From contig OZ034979.1 of the NCBI GenBank assembly GCA_964030785.1, forward strand, positions 41,857,484 to 41,921,483: a stretch of 64,000 nt of DNA. Direction: 5' to 3'. Positions within the stretch are counted from its first letter, which is position 1. The number at the start of each line of letters is the position of its first letter. Position numbers and translations under genes: made by a program. Below the pieces are notes generated by a model. The model had not been told where the DNA came from, did no database searches, and saw nothing but the letters and a program-made list of their open reading frames with translations. This DNA comes from Siderastrea siderea (Eukaryota > Cnidaria > Anthozoa > Scleractinia > Rhizangiidae). This document shows positions 35,601 through 43,468 of the stretch, in pieces.

Positions 35601-38600
35601 CTGATGGCGCGAGCAAACTGAACCTGTTTTTTCTGTCTGTAGCACCCAAAAGTGTCTTCTTTGCGAACAACTCGGCGAGTAAATGACCAAAAGAAATCAC
35701 TTTACAGCAGCGAAATTGATGGCGAGCAATGAACTTCGTTGAATAAGAAACTCGAACTGGCGTTGTGTTTACGATTTCTTTCACCTTCGCACTCTCAACA
35801 AATGTTCACTGAAAGTAAGCTTAGGTTTTGTATGGAAAACTGTTGACACCAAAATATCAAGACATGACACAAAATAAAACACAGTAAAATTGAAGAGAAC
35901 CGTTTAATTATAAGTGTCACGCGTTTTCGGTGATTCACTACCAAAATCAAACTAAATAAGCACTGACAACCAGAAAGGACGACATTTTCTTCGGCTATAT
36001 ACTACACAAAATAACATCGGAAAACATCAAGCCAACACCACAGTATAGAGCCAATAATTGGAAGACTTGTTCAAAAAATTATTCTCGGAAGTTCACTTCG
36101 GAGCAGTTTCAATGATTCACTCAGCTTTGGAAAGAAACGCTGCAACACTTCGCAAGGATTTGGCGCCTTTTTCTTTCAGTCGTGATCGATTATTGTTCCT
36201 TTTTTTTCTCTTTCTCGTTTTTTTTTTTCACAAACTTTCTTGATTTTTATGGTAACTAATGATTGAGTTTTGAATCAACTGCGCACTGATTCGTATTGCT
36301 CATAATTTCAAATTTCAACGGAAGCGAAATGGAACCTCTGCGGCATCTTGCCGAAAAAATACTATTTCAGTAAGCTTACTATCGTTCGCTATTTGGCGGT
36401 ATTTCTACTGGCTATGTTATAAAACAATTGGTTTATGCTTTTAGCTGTGCGTACATCGAGTTATGGATGCACTTGGGAAGTTTGGAGAGCACTCAAGAAG
36501 CTAGAGTTGCTCTCAGCTGCGCCTCGAGCAACTCTTACGCTTCTCTCGTGCTCTCCAAACTTCCCGCGTGTATCCATCTCGATGTACGCACGCTAAAGCA
36601 TTAACCAATTGTTAAGTCACCCTAAAAAATTAATAATAAAATTTCATTTCAGGGATCAAAGTCAGAAGAGGATACTGCAGATGAAAATGCTGTGGGCCTT
36701 GGGGAGGCTTCCATTCACCAATCGTTCTTCGTCTGCGTTACAGAGTCGGACCGTGGTGCTCTAATCGAATACGGCAAAAGCCAGGGAAGCTCAGATGAAG
36801 GAGACGTTCATCTTTCTTTCACAGACAGTGCGAAAGGGAATTCTAAGCCACTAAATGTTCGGTTTTATGCATTTGGTATCGAGGACGCTCCGGTAAAGAT
36901 AATGGATGCTCACTTGTTGTCAAGAAAGCTGACAAGAACGGCGTGTAAGGGAGAAACATGGGAGGATCCTCCAACGGGCCTGTGCACTCAAGAATGTCAT
37001 TCAGCTTGTGACCCCTTAGCAGGTAGGAAAATAGTCCAGCGGCAGGGCCTTTAAATTCACTGGCCTATTGCGCAAAAGCATTGTCCGTGATTGTGCCACG
37101 TCTTTATGTGTTTCTTTAAGCATATAGTTACACGGCAGAATTAGTGCTGTCATATATTGACTGCAGGATACAAATTCAATCTTGAATATGTAGCATAAAC
37201 CGAACAGACTGTATATTTGTTGGAAAAAACTTCCCGTACGTCGTCATATTTAGTTTCTTCACAGTTAACTGATACCTCAGCAAGTAACCTTAAAATATTT
37301 TCCCATCTCCTTTTTACTGAAACAAATTTATACTCGTTCAAAAACATTTGTGAAGGCAGGCAGTTGGTTCTAACCGTGGAGTCACTAGGTTTTTAGTGTC
37401 CTTATTAATTTACCGTAACTACAGGAACCTTGAAATCAAAGCGAAGGATGATCGAAGAGAAAAAAATTGCACGGCTGACAAAGTAGGTCTCAATTTGTTT
37501 TTGAAAATCCGTAAACGTCGTCCCCTTCCTTTTTAACAGCCATGGTGATGCAGACTACAATTGAAAGCGTACGTGATATTAATGATGCAGTAATGCAGTA
37601 AAGTTGTCAACTGAAAGTGATCAATCATTGTCACATTAGCTAGCATGACAGAAGGTTTATGCCTTTGATTTAGGATGTAACGGCCCACTAAATACAGAGT
37701 GTAACCGCTGCAGATTAGCCAGCGAAAATGGCAAGTGCTTGGACCATTGTCCTCAAGGAACTTTCTTAACTTCTGAGGACCTCTGCCACGGTAAGTTTTA
37801 TATATTATAAGTAATAATTTTAAAAGCTCGCAGCAGTGTGCATATGAGAATAAAAACTCTTGTTGGGTTTATCCTTTCTTCACTGTTACACTAAGACTTT
37901 TTTCCATCATGTCATAGCTCCGGCTCTTGACTGAACTTCAGTGGAGACCGTGAGTCTGAGCCATTAGAATTCGAGTTAAAACGTTTAGCAAATAAAGCAC
38001 TTCAGAAGTCAAATAACATCGTGTTACGTTTTCCCCAGTTCTTTTCCTTTTGGCAAATATTGTGTCTGGATGAAGCTTAAACGTGTAAATAGAATTGATT
38101 TCTATCTGTTTTTAATTGCCCAATTCAAGTTACCTGTGCTTTAATCTTCACCGACTCTTTGTAAACAAAAGCTCCAGAAATAAAAAAAAAGGGAAGCTGA
38201 AGATGGTATGAAATGTTTCTTATTTAACGTTCCTTTATTTAAAATAAGCTCAACCTTTCTTCTTGAAATCGTTTCAGAAACGTTTGAGATCAATGGGATG
38301 GGAACCCAGATGCATTTTACGCTCGCCACAAACATGCCCGATATGTCAGCGTTTACAGCATCATTGTGGGTGAAATCGATAGATGTCAGCGACGAAAGCG
38401 AAATCCGAAACCTTTTTTCTTTAAGTCGCACGTCTGAATTCCTGTCCATGAACCTTGTATTCCGTAAGGACCGGCAAGGAGTTATTCTCGGAATATTTGT
38501 CAGCGATGCTGCTACAACGGGGCCTGTATCAGAAAGGTAACTACCAAACATCGCTAAATATAAAATTGAATGTATGTTGGAACTGCTTTATCGCACACTA

Positions 38601-38941
38601 TTTCTTTAGTTTTAGTAGTAAAACCTACATCTTCAAGTCTGAACACTGAGGTAGGAATTTTTTGTCAGTACGGTTCATAACTTGTTATTTAAAATATCTT
38701 GCATAACTGTGATCCGATTTGCGCAGTCTTTATAGTATATATTAGCAACTTCGTTGTTACTCACCTTGTGCGTCTTTTCCCATGTCATAGGAATAGGATG
38801 TATTAGTATATATCAAACCAGTAGATAGTGTTCTTCACACGCTCTGATTGGCTACATTATTGTGGATTTCTTGTGCGAGTTTTCCCTCATTTCTCAGAAA
38901 AAAAGGAACTTTTCGGTGCTTGCTATCCACTAGTTTGGTAT

Positions 38942-38972
<31 letters not shown>

Positions 38973-40448
38973 GTCGTCGTCGTCGTCGTCGTCGTCGTAA
39001 TCCTCTTTGTCGTCGTCATCATCCCTGGTATATACTTTAAAACAATTATTCACCTCAATGTCGGCAAAGAGTGGTAGATATTTATCTCGCCGCCTCTGTC
39101 TGCTGCGCTTCCGTAGTCAGACAGTAATACGACCCGTAGCCGTTCCTGTGTAAAAACTCGACACTCCTGTAAAAATTCTTTGGGTGTTTGAACACTTCAC
39201 ACGAAATAAAGCGAGCGATAACATTCACAGTAATTCCCATCTAGAGCCTCGGACTGCACATAAACCGTGCGAAAGCAAAACACAGGAAACCCAACCCCTA
39301 AAACCATTTATTTCGCTAGCTTTTTTCATAGTTTCTTTTTTAGTTCTGTCAAACACGCGTATCATGAGCCCCTGGCTCGGGAGATCGGGTAACCACTCAC
39401 TGTGTTCCTAACATTAAATAAATTATCCTAGATCCTATCCTTATCCTAAGGTATGAATAGTAGCCTGTTACGCACACCTTCTTTACGTTTCCTACTACGT
39501 AAACGCCGGACAGATGTTAATCCAAGACAAAAACGAAATTTCCTTTTTCTTACCCATTTGTTAATGTTAGTTCTAAATATTGAAGTAGGAACAGGAACTA
39601 TACCGTGACCTTCAGTTGCACAAACCCATTCTACTCTTCCCAGCAGATATCAGCACCCACCAATTCTTTGTTGTTGTCAACGTCCAAAACCTAAAAATTT
39701 ATTTTGAAGTGTCAATTTGGGACAGAAACTGAGATACACAACAGAACGTTAGAACATTGCTCACTTGCAATACCATAGAATCCTAAACAGTGCGAAGACA
39801 ACAGCGAACAGAGATTTGCAGTTTTCAGATTTATGTTACCAAACTCAACATATTGCTAAGTAGCGTGCACTAAGCGAGTTAAATGTTAAAATGCGGTTTG
39901 AATGTATTTTGGGACTACAGTCATAACCTTCTTTCTTTTTTGCCAGCACTGTAGACTTCCGGGTTGAAGAACTAGACTACGCAGAAACTTCCGCGTGGCA
40001 TTTCATCTGTGTCACATGGTTAGGTTCGAACGGCGTGGTTACCTTGCACGTAGATGGAGAGCAGAAAGAAAGACAGATTGCCACCAACAGCCGCGTCATA
40101 GACAGCTTCTCTAGAGGTGGATCTTTATCATTCCACGTCAAAGGCCCGATTAGTCTGACGTCATTCAATATGTGGGACGAAGAGCTTAACTTTGGTATAA
40201 TTGCAGAGCATGCAAAGAGTTGTGATGGTGCGATCGGAAATGTTGTGGAATGGTCCAATCTTTGGTCCAAAGTGGAGTCGCAGAGCAGTCCCCATACAAC
40301 ACCATCAACTTGCCTATTCACTGCAAGTCCACCACAAGAGTCAGGCGAAGGTTCAACCGAAGATGATTTTCATTCCCACAACGGAAAATCACACTTTGCT
40401 AGATACAAAAAGAGAAAGTCTTCAACGAAAAATGTGCTTGTCTCCTAG
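19566..40448 (+). CDS. Secreted MACPF (perforin-like) protein with furin-like and pentraxin domains, 13 exons
   Basis: Exons: 19566-19620, 19994-20161, 20666-20862, 21091-21330, 21862-21974, 22388-22618, 24762-24874, 32688-33307, 33770-34495, 36653-37022, 37674-37790, 38278-38536 and 39947-40448. All twelve junctions use GT-AG and keep phase, giving 1,236 residues. Domain order: signal peptide (1-19), acidic linker (20-90), helical charged segment (75-140), MACPF (about 189-505) with signature WGTHYI at 379-384, a beta-rich region, a farnesoic-acid-methyltransferase-like domain (about 765-905), furin-like Cys-rich repeat (about 917-983), pentraxin/LamG (984-1165) and a Ser/Lys-rich tail. MACPF proteins oligomerise into membrane pores; some sea-anemone MACPF proteins are toxins and others act in immunity. 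The pentraxin part suggests ligand recognition. The weakest junction is the third-exon acceptor (TGACAG, poor pyrimidine tract); an ATG at 20659 could be an alternative start without a signal peptide. The 7.8-kb intron 7 is filled with transposons. Confidence 0.9.
20280..20480. other. Intron 2 segment with possible retroelement tail
   Basis: The phrase AGACATAGACATACTTTATTTG reads, on the minus strand, like an AATAAAGTATG-type 3' tail of a LINE. No coding part is attached. Weak evidence. Confidence 0.25.
20863..21090 (+). other. Stop-free 228-bp intron 3 of the MACPF gene
   Basis: The intron between exons 3 and 4 is 228 bases (76 codons) and has no stop codon in the reading frame. If retained it would add a strongly hydrophobic, Leu/Ile/Phe-rich segment just before the MACPF domain. 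GT and AG ends with a pyrimidine-rich 3' end are present, so normal splicing is expected. Confidence 0.6.
21490..21735 (+). mobile_element. Possible 3' remnant of a LINE
   Basis: A plus-strand open frame from 21528 begins MFNSLPLDIRKQNSRFLF. It resembles the 'WNSLP..IR' motif near the C-terminus of many non-LTR reverse transcriptases. An AT-rich tail follows. Too short for a firm call. It lies in MACPF intron 4. Confidence 0.35.
22752..24575. mobile_element. ~1.8-kb foldback element with ~236-bp inverted arms, hosting a second element
   Basis: The left arm (22752-22988, starting TTAAGGTGTTTCGATACAG) is the diverged reverse complement of the right arm (24340-24575, ending CGAAACACCTTTAA). The arms are visibly similar over their whole length, so the similar open frames at 22741-22962 (-) and 24364-24600 (+) are copies of arm DNA and not genes. 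The 719-bp element at 23157 sits between them. All of this lies in MACPF intron 6. Confidence 0.85.
23157..23875. mobile_element. 719-bp MULE-like element, copy A
   Basis: Inverted ends of about 130 bp begin TAGCCTGCGAGCAGGCTCTC and are mirrored at the right (...GAGCCTGCTCGCCGGCTA). The direct repeat GTTCATACA (23148-23156, 23876-23884) flanks it. Nearly identical to 27943-28661 in the opposite orientation and of exactly the same length. The plus-strand frame at 23439-23663 contains HCRICSCSFLVKYGTGKSGR, a C-x2-C-type segment that may be a captured host exon. No transposase was seen. Confidence 0.92.
25011..27243. mobile_element. 2.23-kb DNA transposon with 30-bp inverted ends, carrying a Penelope fragment
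   Basis: The left end AGGGACCCGTCATTATTTATC and the following GCCTGGGG are mirrored at 27212-27243 (CCCCAGGCGATAAATAATGACCGGTCCCT). TA/TAA bases lie at both junctions. Sub-terminal DNA has repeated GGGGGGATC motifs (25070-25140 and 27095-27175). Its centre is a decayed Penelope-like reverse transcriptase, so it either captured or was invaded by that element. It lies in MACPF intron 7. Confidence 0.8.
25620..26770 (-). pseudogene. Decayed Penelope-like reverse transcriptase
   Basis: Minus-strand pieces in family order: LTKIHKPTPVGRPLISG (26700-26640) and KQLQPIAQQQKSFLKGT; the catalytic-type block KRHIDDIFSL (near 26270-26240) where active elements have a YxDD-like motif; FTADISDTETTFLDTSVYKG; then HFQSYLAERGYQEGLV, LPSVTQYHSALLN and, in another frame, EPTLIAYRRGRSRKDLLVRS. 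These are characteristic of Penelope-like RTs. Several frameshifts and stops separate the pieces, and no endonuclease domain was found after them. Confidence 0.85.
27317..27729. mobile_element. 413-bp hAT-like MITE with CAGGGTCTGGAAGGG ends and CGGGAT motifs
   Basis: Inverted ends CAGGGTCTGGAAGGG and CCCTTCCAGACCCTG, flanked by ATCTTT on both sides. The interior repeats GCGGGAT(T/G)CGGGA about a dozen times near both ends, which could be transposase-binding sites. Open frames here arise from the repeats. Confidence 0.85.
27943..28661. mobile_element. 719-bp MULE-like element, copy B (inverted relative to copy A)
   Basis: The same length and almost the same sequence as 23157-23875 in the opposite orientation. 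The 150-residue frames inside both copies are identical over their whole length. The 9-bp direct repeat CAAAGAGCA flanks it (27934-27942, 28662-28670). High identity and intact target duplications point to recent movement. Confidence 0.93.
29531..29692. mobile_element. ~160-bp hairpin MITE
   Basis: GTAATCGCATTGAGTCC... and the AGAATTAAGGATAAATTTCAC block are mirrored by GTGAAAATTTATCCTTAATTCT and ...ATGCGATTAC. The centre is at about 29605-29620. The transcript would form a long stem. Nested in the 27789 element. Confidence 0.8.
29861..30120. repeat. Dispersed repeat with AGCGGAGC modules and (ACGT)n tract, copy 1
   Basis: Two successive modules, each GCGGAGC...GCCAGCGGAGCTCCATTG followed by AAGGAAATTTGGTAACCTATC and GAAATTTTGG, then a (ACGT)n tract at 30047-30068 and GTCCGTCCGCAC. 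The same arrangement recurs at 30646-30890. Confidence 0.75.
30545..30640 (+). repeat. Degenerate tRNA-Met-like sequence, possible SINE head
   Basis: 30545-30607 has an A-box-like TGGCCAAGTTGAC, an anticodon-loop-like CTTCATAC (CAT) and a good B-box GGTTCGACTC. GCTGA and TCAGC can pair at the ends. It is short (63 nt) and lacks a proper seven-pair acceptor stem, so it is not a functional tRNA. A long T-run (30620-30644), able to stop RNA polymerase III, follows. Confidence 0.5.
30646..30890. repeat. Dispersed AGCGGAGC-module repeat, copy 2
   Basis: Same two modules as 29861-30120 in the same orientation (AGCGGAGACAGCGCGCTAGC..., AGCGGAGCCTGCAGGCAAAG...), ending in a GTCCGTCCGTACG tract at 30846-30873. 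The pair marks a tandem or segmental duplication inside MACPF intron 7. Confidence 0.75.
31550..32110. repeat. Degenerate tandem repeat, three ~210-bp units
   Basis: The block AAGCGAAGCAGTTG-GTTTAAAGCTATTTTATCC and the following AAAACAGTTTTGTGC...AAAGCGC occur at about 31552, 31772 and 31981. Spacer phrases such as CTTGATGGTC and GAACGAAATATAA also repeat. Located in MACPF intron 7, about 0.6 kb before exon 8. Confidence 0.75.
33538..33560 (+). repeat. G-rich tract in MACPF intron 8
   Basis: A run of ten G with flanking G-runs, quadruplex-prone, 230 bp after exon 8. Confidence 0.6.
34544..34708. mobile_element. 165-bp MITE with CAGGGCCGTAGCCAG ends
   Basis: Perfect inverted ends CAGGGCCGTAGCCAG / CTGGCTACGGCCCTG. 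Its interior has two direct copies of a CATGGACATTGCCTCAGTCA block (about 34635 and 34665). It begins 48 bp after the end of MACPF exon 9. Confidence 0.85.
34709..36422. other. MACPF intron 9, mostly unrecognised
   Basis: Open frames at 34712-35035 (+) and 35488-35784 (-) match no family I know and have no supporting splice context. No repeat end was defined. Confidence 0.45.
36423..36613. mobile_element. 191-bp hairpin MITE in MACPF intron 9
   Basis: ACAATTGGTTTATGCTTTTAG...GCGTACATCGAG and AAGTTTGGAGAGCAC are mirrored by GTGCTCTCCAAACTT, CTCGATGTACGC and AACCAATTGT. The centre is near 36515-36525. It ends 39 bp before exon 10, so the hairpin sits beside the acceptor. Confidence 0.85.
36930..37790 (+). 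other. Furin-like cysteine-rich repeat (end of exon 10 plus exon 11)
   Basis: The end of exon 10 holds TACKGETWEDPPTGLC and then QECHSACDP; exon 11 continues CNGPLNTECNRCRL, NGKCLDHCPQGTF and DLCH. The Cys spacing C-x3-C-x5-C-x7-C-x2-C, then C-x3-C, fits furin-like repeats of receptor tyrosine kinases and R-spondins. Such repeats act as disulfide-bonded spacers or protein-binding modules outside the cell. Confidence 0.75.
38786..38945. repeat. Dispersed repeat, copy 1 (inverted copy at 55893-56092)
   Basis: Contains ATTAGTATATATCAAACCAG, CTCTGATTGGCT, CTTGTGCGAGTTTTCCCTC and TGCTATCCACTAGTTTGGTA. The same phrases in reverse order and complement occur upstream of UGT gene 1. Located in MACPF intron 12. 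Confidence 0.6.
38944..39020. repeat. (ATC)n(GTC)n compound microsatellite
   Basis: About nine ATC followed by about nine GTC triplets, then an imperfect part. It produces artificial poly-His and poly-Asp frames. Confidence 0.95.
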
Positions 40449-40484
40449 AACAAGCAAACAGACAAAGAATTGCTTAACGACGAG

Positions 40485-40490
40485 AATAAA
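40485..40490 (+). terminator. MACPF gene polyadenylation signal AATAAA
   Basis: AATAAA lies 37 bp after the stop codon of exon 13, in a purine-rich context. Its nearness implies a short 3' UTR, unless a later site is used. Confidence 0.6.
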
Positions 40491-40501
40491 AAAAGAGTAG
40501 T

Positions 40502-40970
40502 TCAAACCATTCCATTACTTTTTTTCCTCGTTTGTTCCCATAAAACTAACGTATTAGTGCATTTGCTGGCACCAATGTAATTCAACAGAAGTGCTACAAA
40601 AATTGCGAATAAACAGATTATGATTGTGAAGATAATGGAGTGTTGAAATCTCTGTGAGTTACCTTCCTTTTCACTATTATCGGGGTAAATCCATGTACCT
40701 GAGAGCACGGGTGGTTTGACTGATGGATAATGCTTTACGTAGTATACGAGCAGTCCCAAGCAAAGTTATCTTTCGGAGTTGAGAAAGGTTCCCTGGTATT
40801 CTTCGAAGTTTCTCATCCATCCCCTCTTTGATTAAGTCAAGGGCTCTGATTACCTCTGGAATCATAGTGGTTTTCATGCTCCAAATCCTGGCAACTTCTA
40901 CCTCTAGGTCTTAATATTTGGACAAATTAGCCAAGTCTTTCAACGATACATTCTTTTCCAAGTGTATGCT
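40502..40970 (-). pseudogene. Fragment of a LINE-type reverse-transcriptase polyprotein, C-terminal part
   Basis: Minus-strand 40877-40700 reads MKTTMIPEVIRALDLIKEGM and then LRKITLLGTARILRKALSI. It resembles the C-terminal 'VIPVVIGALG...LQKTALLGTARILRKVL' motif seen in invertebrate non-LTR elements. An upstream frame (SLKDLANL, VEVARIW) continues it with a frameshift. A downstream 85-residue frame (40759-40502) has a hydrophobic helix but no recognised family. Confidence 0.5.
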
Positions 40971-41109
40971 TATATCGATCATGAATGCAGTTTTTGTTGG
41001 TGTGGTCTTTTCATTATAATGTGTGATCTTTTAGTTTTTCTGTTGTTTAAGAACAATGCTTTTTGGCAGTGAGAAATGAATGCAGGAAGAATGGAAGCGT
41101 GCGTAATCA

Positions 41110-42230
41110 CGTCACATTTCAGGGATTATGAATCTATTGGCTATTGGCTTGGATCGCATAAGTGCTCGTTTGCTTAAAGACTCCGCTTCCGTCATAGCTG
41201 ACAGTTTAACTGTTTTATTCAATCGTTCCTTGGATTCTGGCAATTTCCCTTCGCTTTGGAAGTGTAGTAAAGTGTCTGCGCTGTTTAAATCTGGAGATCG
41301 ATGTGATCCTAATAATTATAGACCGATTTCTATTCTACCGACGATCAGCAAAACCCTTGAGAGAGGTGTTCTTATGCAAGTTTACAAATACTTAAACGAT
41401 CATGACCTCCTCACACCTAAACAATTTGGTTTTCGCCCAAAGATGTCCACTGGTGTTGCACGTGCTCATTTTCCCGATACTATATTGGATAATATGGACA
41501 AGGGATCTGTCACAGGTACGGTTTTTCTGGACCTGACTAAAGCATTTGACACTGTTGACAATCAGCGACTCATCCACAAACTCTACTCTAATGATTCACC
41601 AAAAAAGTTAATCAACGCCTTGGTGTCCTGCGACGAGCAAAGCACATGCTAACACTCCAGGCCCGTCTAACTCTTTACAACAGTCTGGTCCTTCCTTTGT
41701 TTGATTATGCATGGTGACATTGTGTGGGGCGATAAGAACAACTCCACCCTCATGGAAAATCTTCAGACTCTCCAAAACAAAGCTGCCAAGATAATCCTTG
41801 ATCACCATCCGCAATCTTCCGCAACCGAAGCTCTTGATTCTCTTGGTTGGAAGCCACTGCATCTCAGGCGCCGTTTCCATCGCTGTACAACAATTTTCAA
41901 GTGTTTGCCTGCACAACCGAAGCTCTTGATTCTCTTGGGTGGAAGCCACTGCATCTCAGGCGCCGTTTCCATCGCTGTACAGCACTTTTCAAGTGTTTGC
42001 ATGGTTTTATTGATTTCAATTTTCATTTTGTTAGAAACAGCTCTATCCATAATTACAACACACGTTCTAGAGACGATTTTCACCTTCCTCTTGTAAGAAC
42101 AAACTAGGGCAAACAACGTTTTATTTACCAGAGCGTCGTGGATTGGAACTCTTTAAGTCAGGACACACGTGAAACTCCTTTTTTATCTCATTTTAAATCT
42201 AAGCTCAAACTTGAATTTTAAGCAGTTTTT
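41110..42230 (+). pseudogene. Truncated LINE reverse transcriptase with internal deletion
   Basis: 41128-41640 encodes RT fingers and palm: GLDRISARLLKDSA, WKCSKVSALFKSGD, NNYRPISILPTISKTLE, LTPKQFGFRPKMST and FLDLTKAFDTVD. The sequence then jumps, without the YADD block, to a C-terminal region (EALDSLGWKPLHLRRRFHRC, HNYNTRSRDDFHLP, WNSLSQDTRETP) in shifted frames. A segment of about 97 bp is duplicated in tandem at about 41822-42000. A polyA-like signal is not evident. Non-functional. Confidence 0.85.
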
Positions 42231-42396
42231 ATAATTTTTATAATTGGTGTTGTTTTGTTTTAAAACTAGCTTTCGCTTTTTAATCATTTGTAATTAGTTT
42301 TTAATCTTTTGTAGTTAGTTTTTTAATTAATTTCTCTAAGTATGTGCAGGGCCCCACTGAAGAGTACCTATTGGTGAAGTGGGCTCCCTGCTAAAA

Positions 42397-42450
<54 letters not shown>

Positions 42451-43419
42451 TGTTGTTGTTGTTGTTGTTGTTGTAAAAAAGAAAAAACGATTTTGGTAAA
42501 CTTTGTTGTTCAACCGTTTAAACCGCCTCTGAAAAAAGTGAAGCAGCGGATCATATTTGTGCAATAGATATCAAGCAGCGTAACAGAATTTCACACACTC
42601 TAAGCCCCCTCCTTTTCTTTAGGCGTTAAAATAATACATCTTTGAGCCCACTTCCGCCCTTGACATCCTGCTCGTTATCGCCGAACTAGTTATTCGGTTT
42701 TGCTCTGCAGAGCCTTTTAATGCAAATTAGTTGCTAAGTGGAGACATGTGGCAATATAAAATTGTTTGAGTATCCAGTACAACCAAGTACGTCTGTTTCA
42801 ACTCACAAATGCGTACCTTTTACGTCGTCTATAGCAGCTCCTGATTGCTTGCACACTTACTTTCAGTTTTGATTTACTTGATCCGAGTCTTGCAAAACTT
42901 ATATATCTTGCCAGTCAGCGTCTTCATGTTTTAAACATTAAAAAACCATCTCTTTGTTTGACTGATTACTATTTCTCGGCCACTTGTTTGATATTCAAAC
43001 TTTAGAACAAACCGCCTATACCTGCCTAGTCCACGTCAAAGAGTAAACATTCAGATGACATCAATCGAGCAGTATATTTGAGTGGTGTTTATTTCTTTTT
43101 CAGTTTTTCCCAGTGAACTTTTCTACGTTACAGTTTTCTTTTCTCGCATTCTTTGTCAGTACAATTTTCCCTTTACGCCCGCCTCAAAATAGCGGCGTTT
43201 CTCGTTCTGAATGATGCTGAAGAGCCGTTTATTCACTCCTGTCGCCAGCATTCGCCTCACCGTCACCTACCTAAGGCTAAACACTGGGTGAGGTTCGGTG
43301 CGTCTTGGAGTTTTTCCACTTTCGCGCGCTCGCATTGCACAAATGAAAAAAAAAAACAAAAAGCAAAAACAAATTCCATAAGGATTTTACGCAACTTGAC
43401 AAAGACTCCTAGGACGCAC

Positions 43420-43468
<49 letters not shown>

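Larger units (their letters stand above)
33770..37022 (+). other. Beta-rich region with farnesoic-acid-methyltransferase-like domain (exons 9-10)
   Basis: Exon 9 (242 residues) opens with a segment continuing the MACPF C-terminus, then a region I do not recognise with many short beta-type strands. From CLHFTAITTGTIYVMFAV through TSWYTIRIATDRIDIYK into exon 10 (FFVCVTESDRGALIEYGK and LNVRFYAFGIEDAPVKIMD) the pattern fits the FAMeT-like fold (strand, Y-I-I strand, G-x-I-x-x-G strand, W/F-x-x-x strand). In animals this module is common in secreted proteins and is not known to be enzymatic there. Family assignment is tentative. Confidence 0.5.
38278..40448 (+). other. Pentraxin / LamG-type lectin-like domain and basic tail (exons 12-13)
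   Basis: The two exons give a concanavalin-like fold: HFTLATNMPDMSAFTASLWV, later SAWHFICVTWLGSNGVVTLH, VDGE, then FNMWDEELN and GNVVEWSNLW. The pentraxin signature normally reads W-H-H-I-C-x-[ST]-W; here it is WHFICVTW, so the second His is Phe. FNMWD, SCDGAIGNVVEW and the spacing match the family's C-terminal half. The last ~70 residues are Ser/Thr/His-rich and end in a Lys/Arg cluster (RYKKRKSSTKN). Confidence 0.85.

Noticed and set aside
35488..35784. 98-residue minus-strand frame in a MACPF intron
   Set aside because: No recognisable domain and no splice partners; treated as chance or unknown repeat.
38835..39053. Poly-Asp and poly-His frames
   Set aside because: Translation of the (ATC)n(GTC)n microsatellite.
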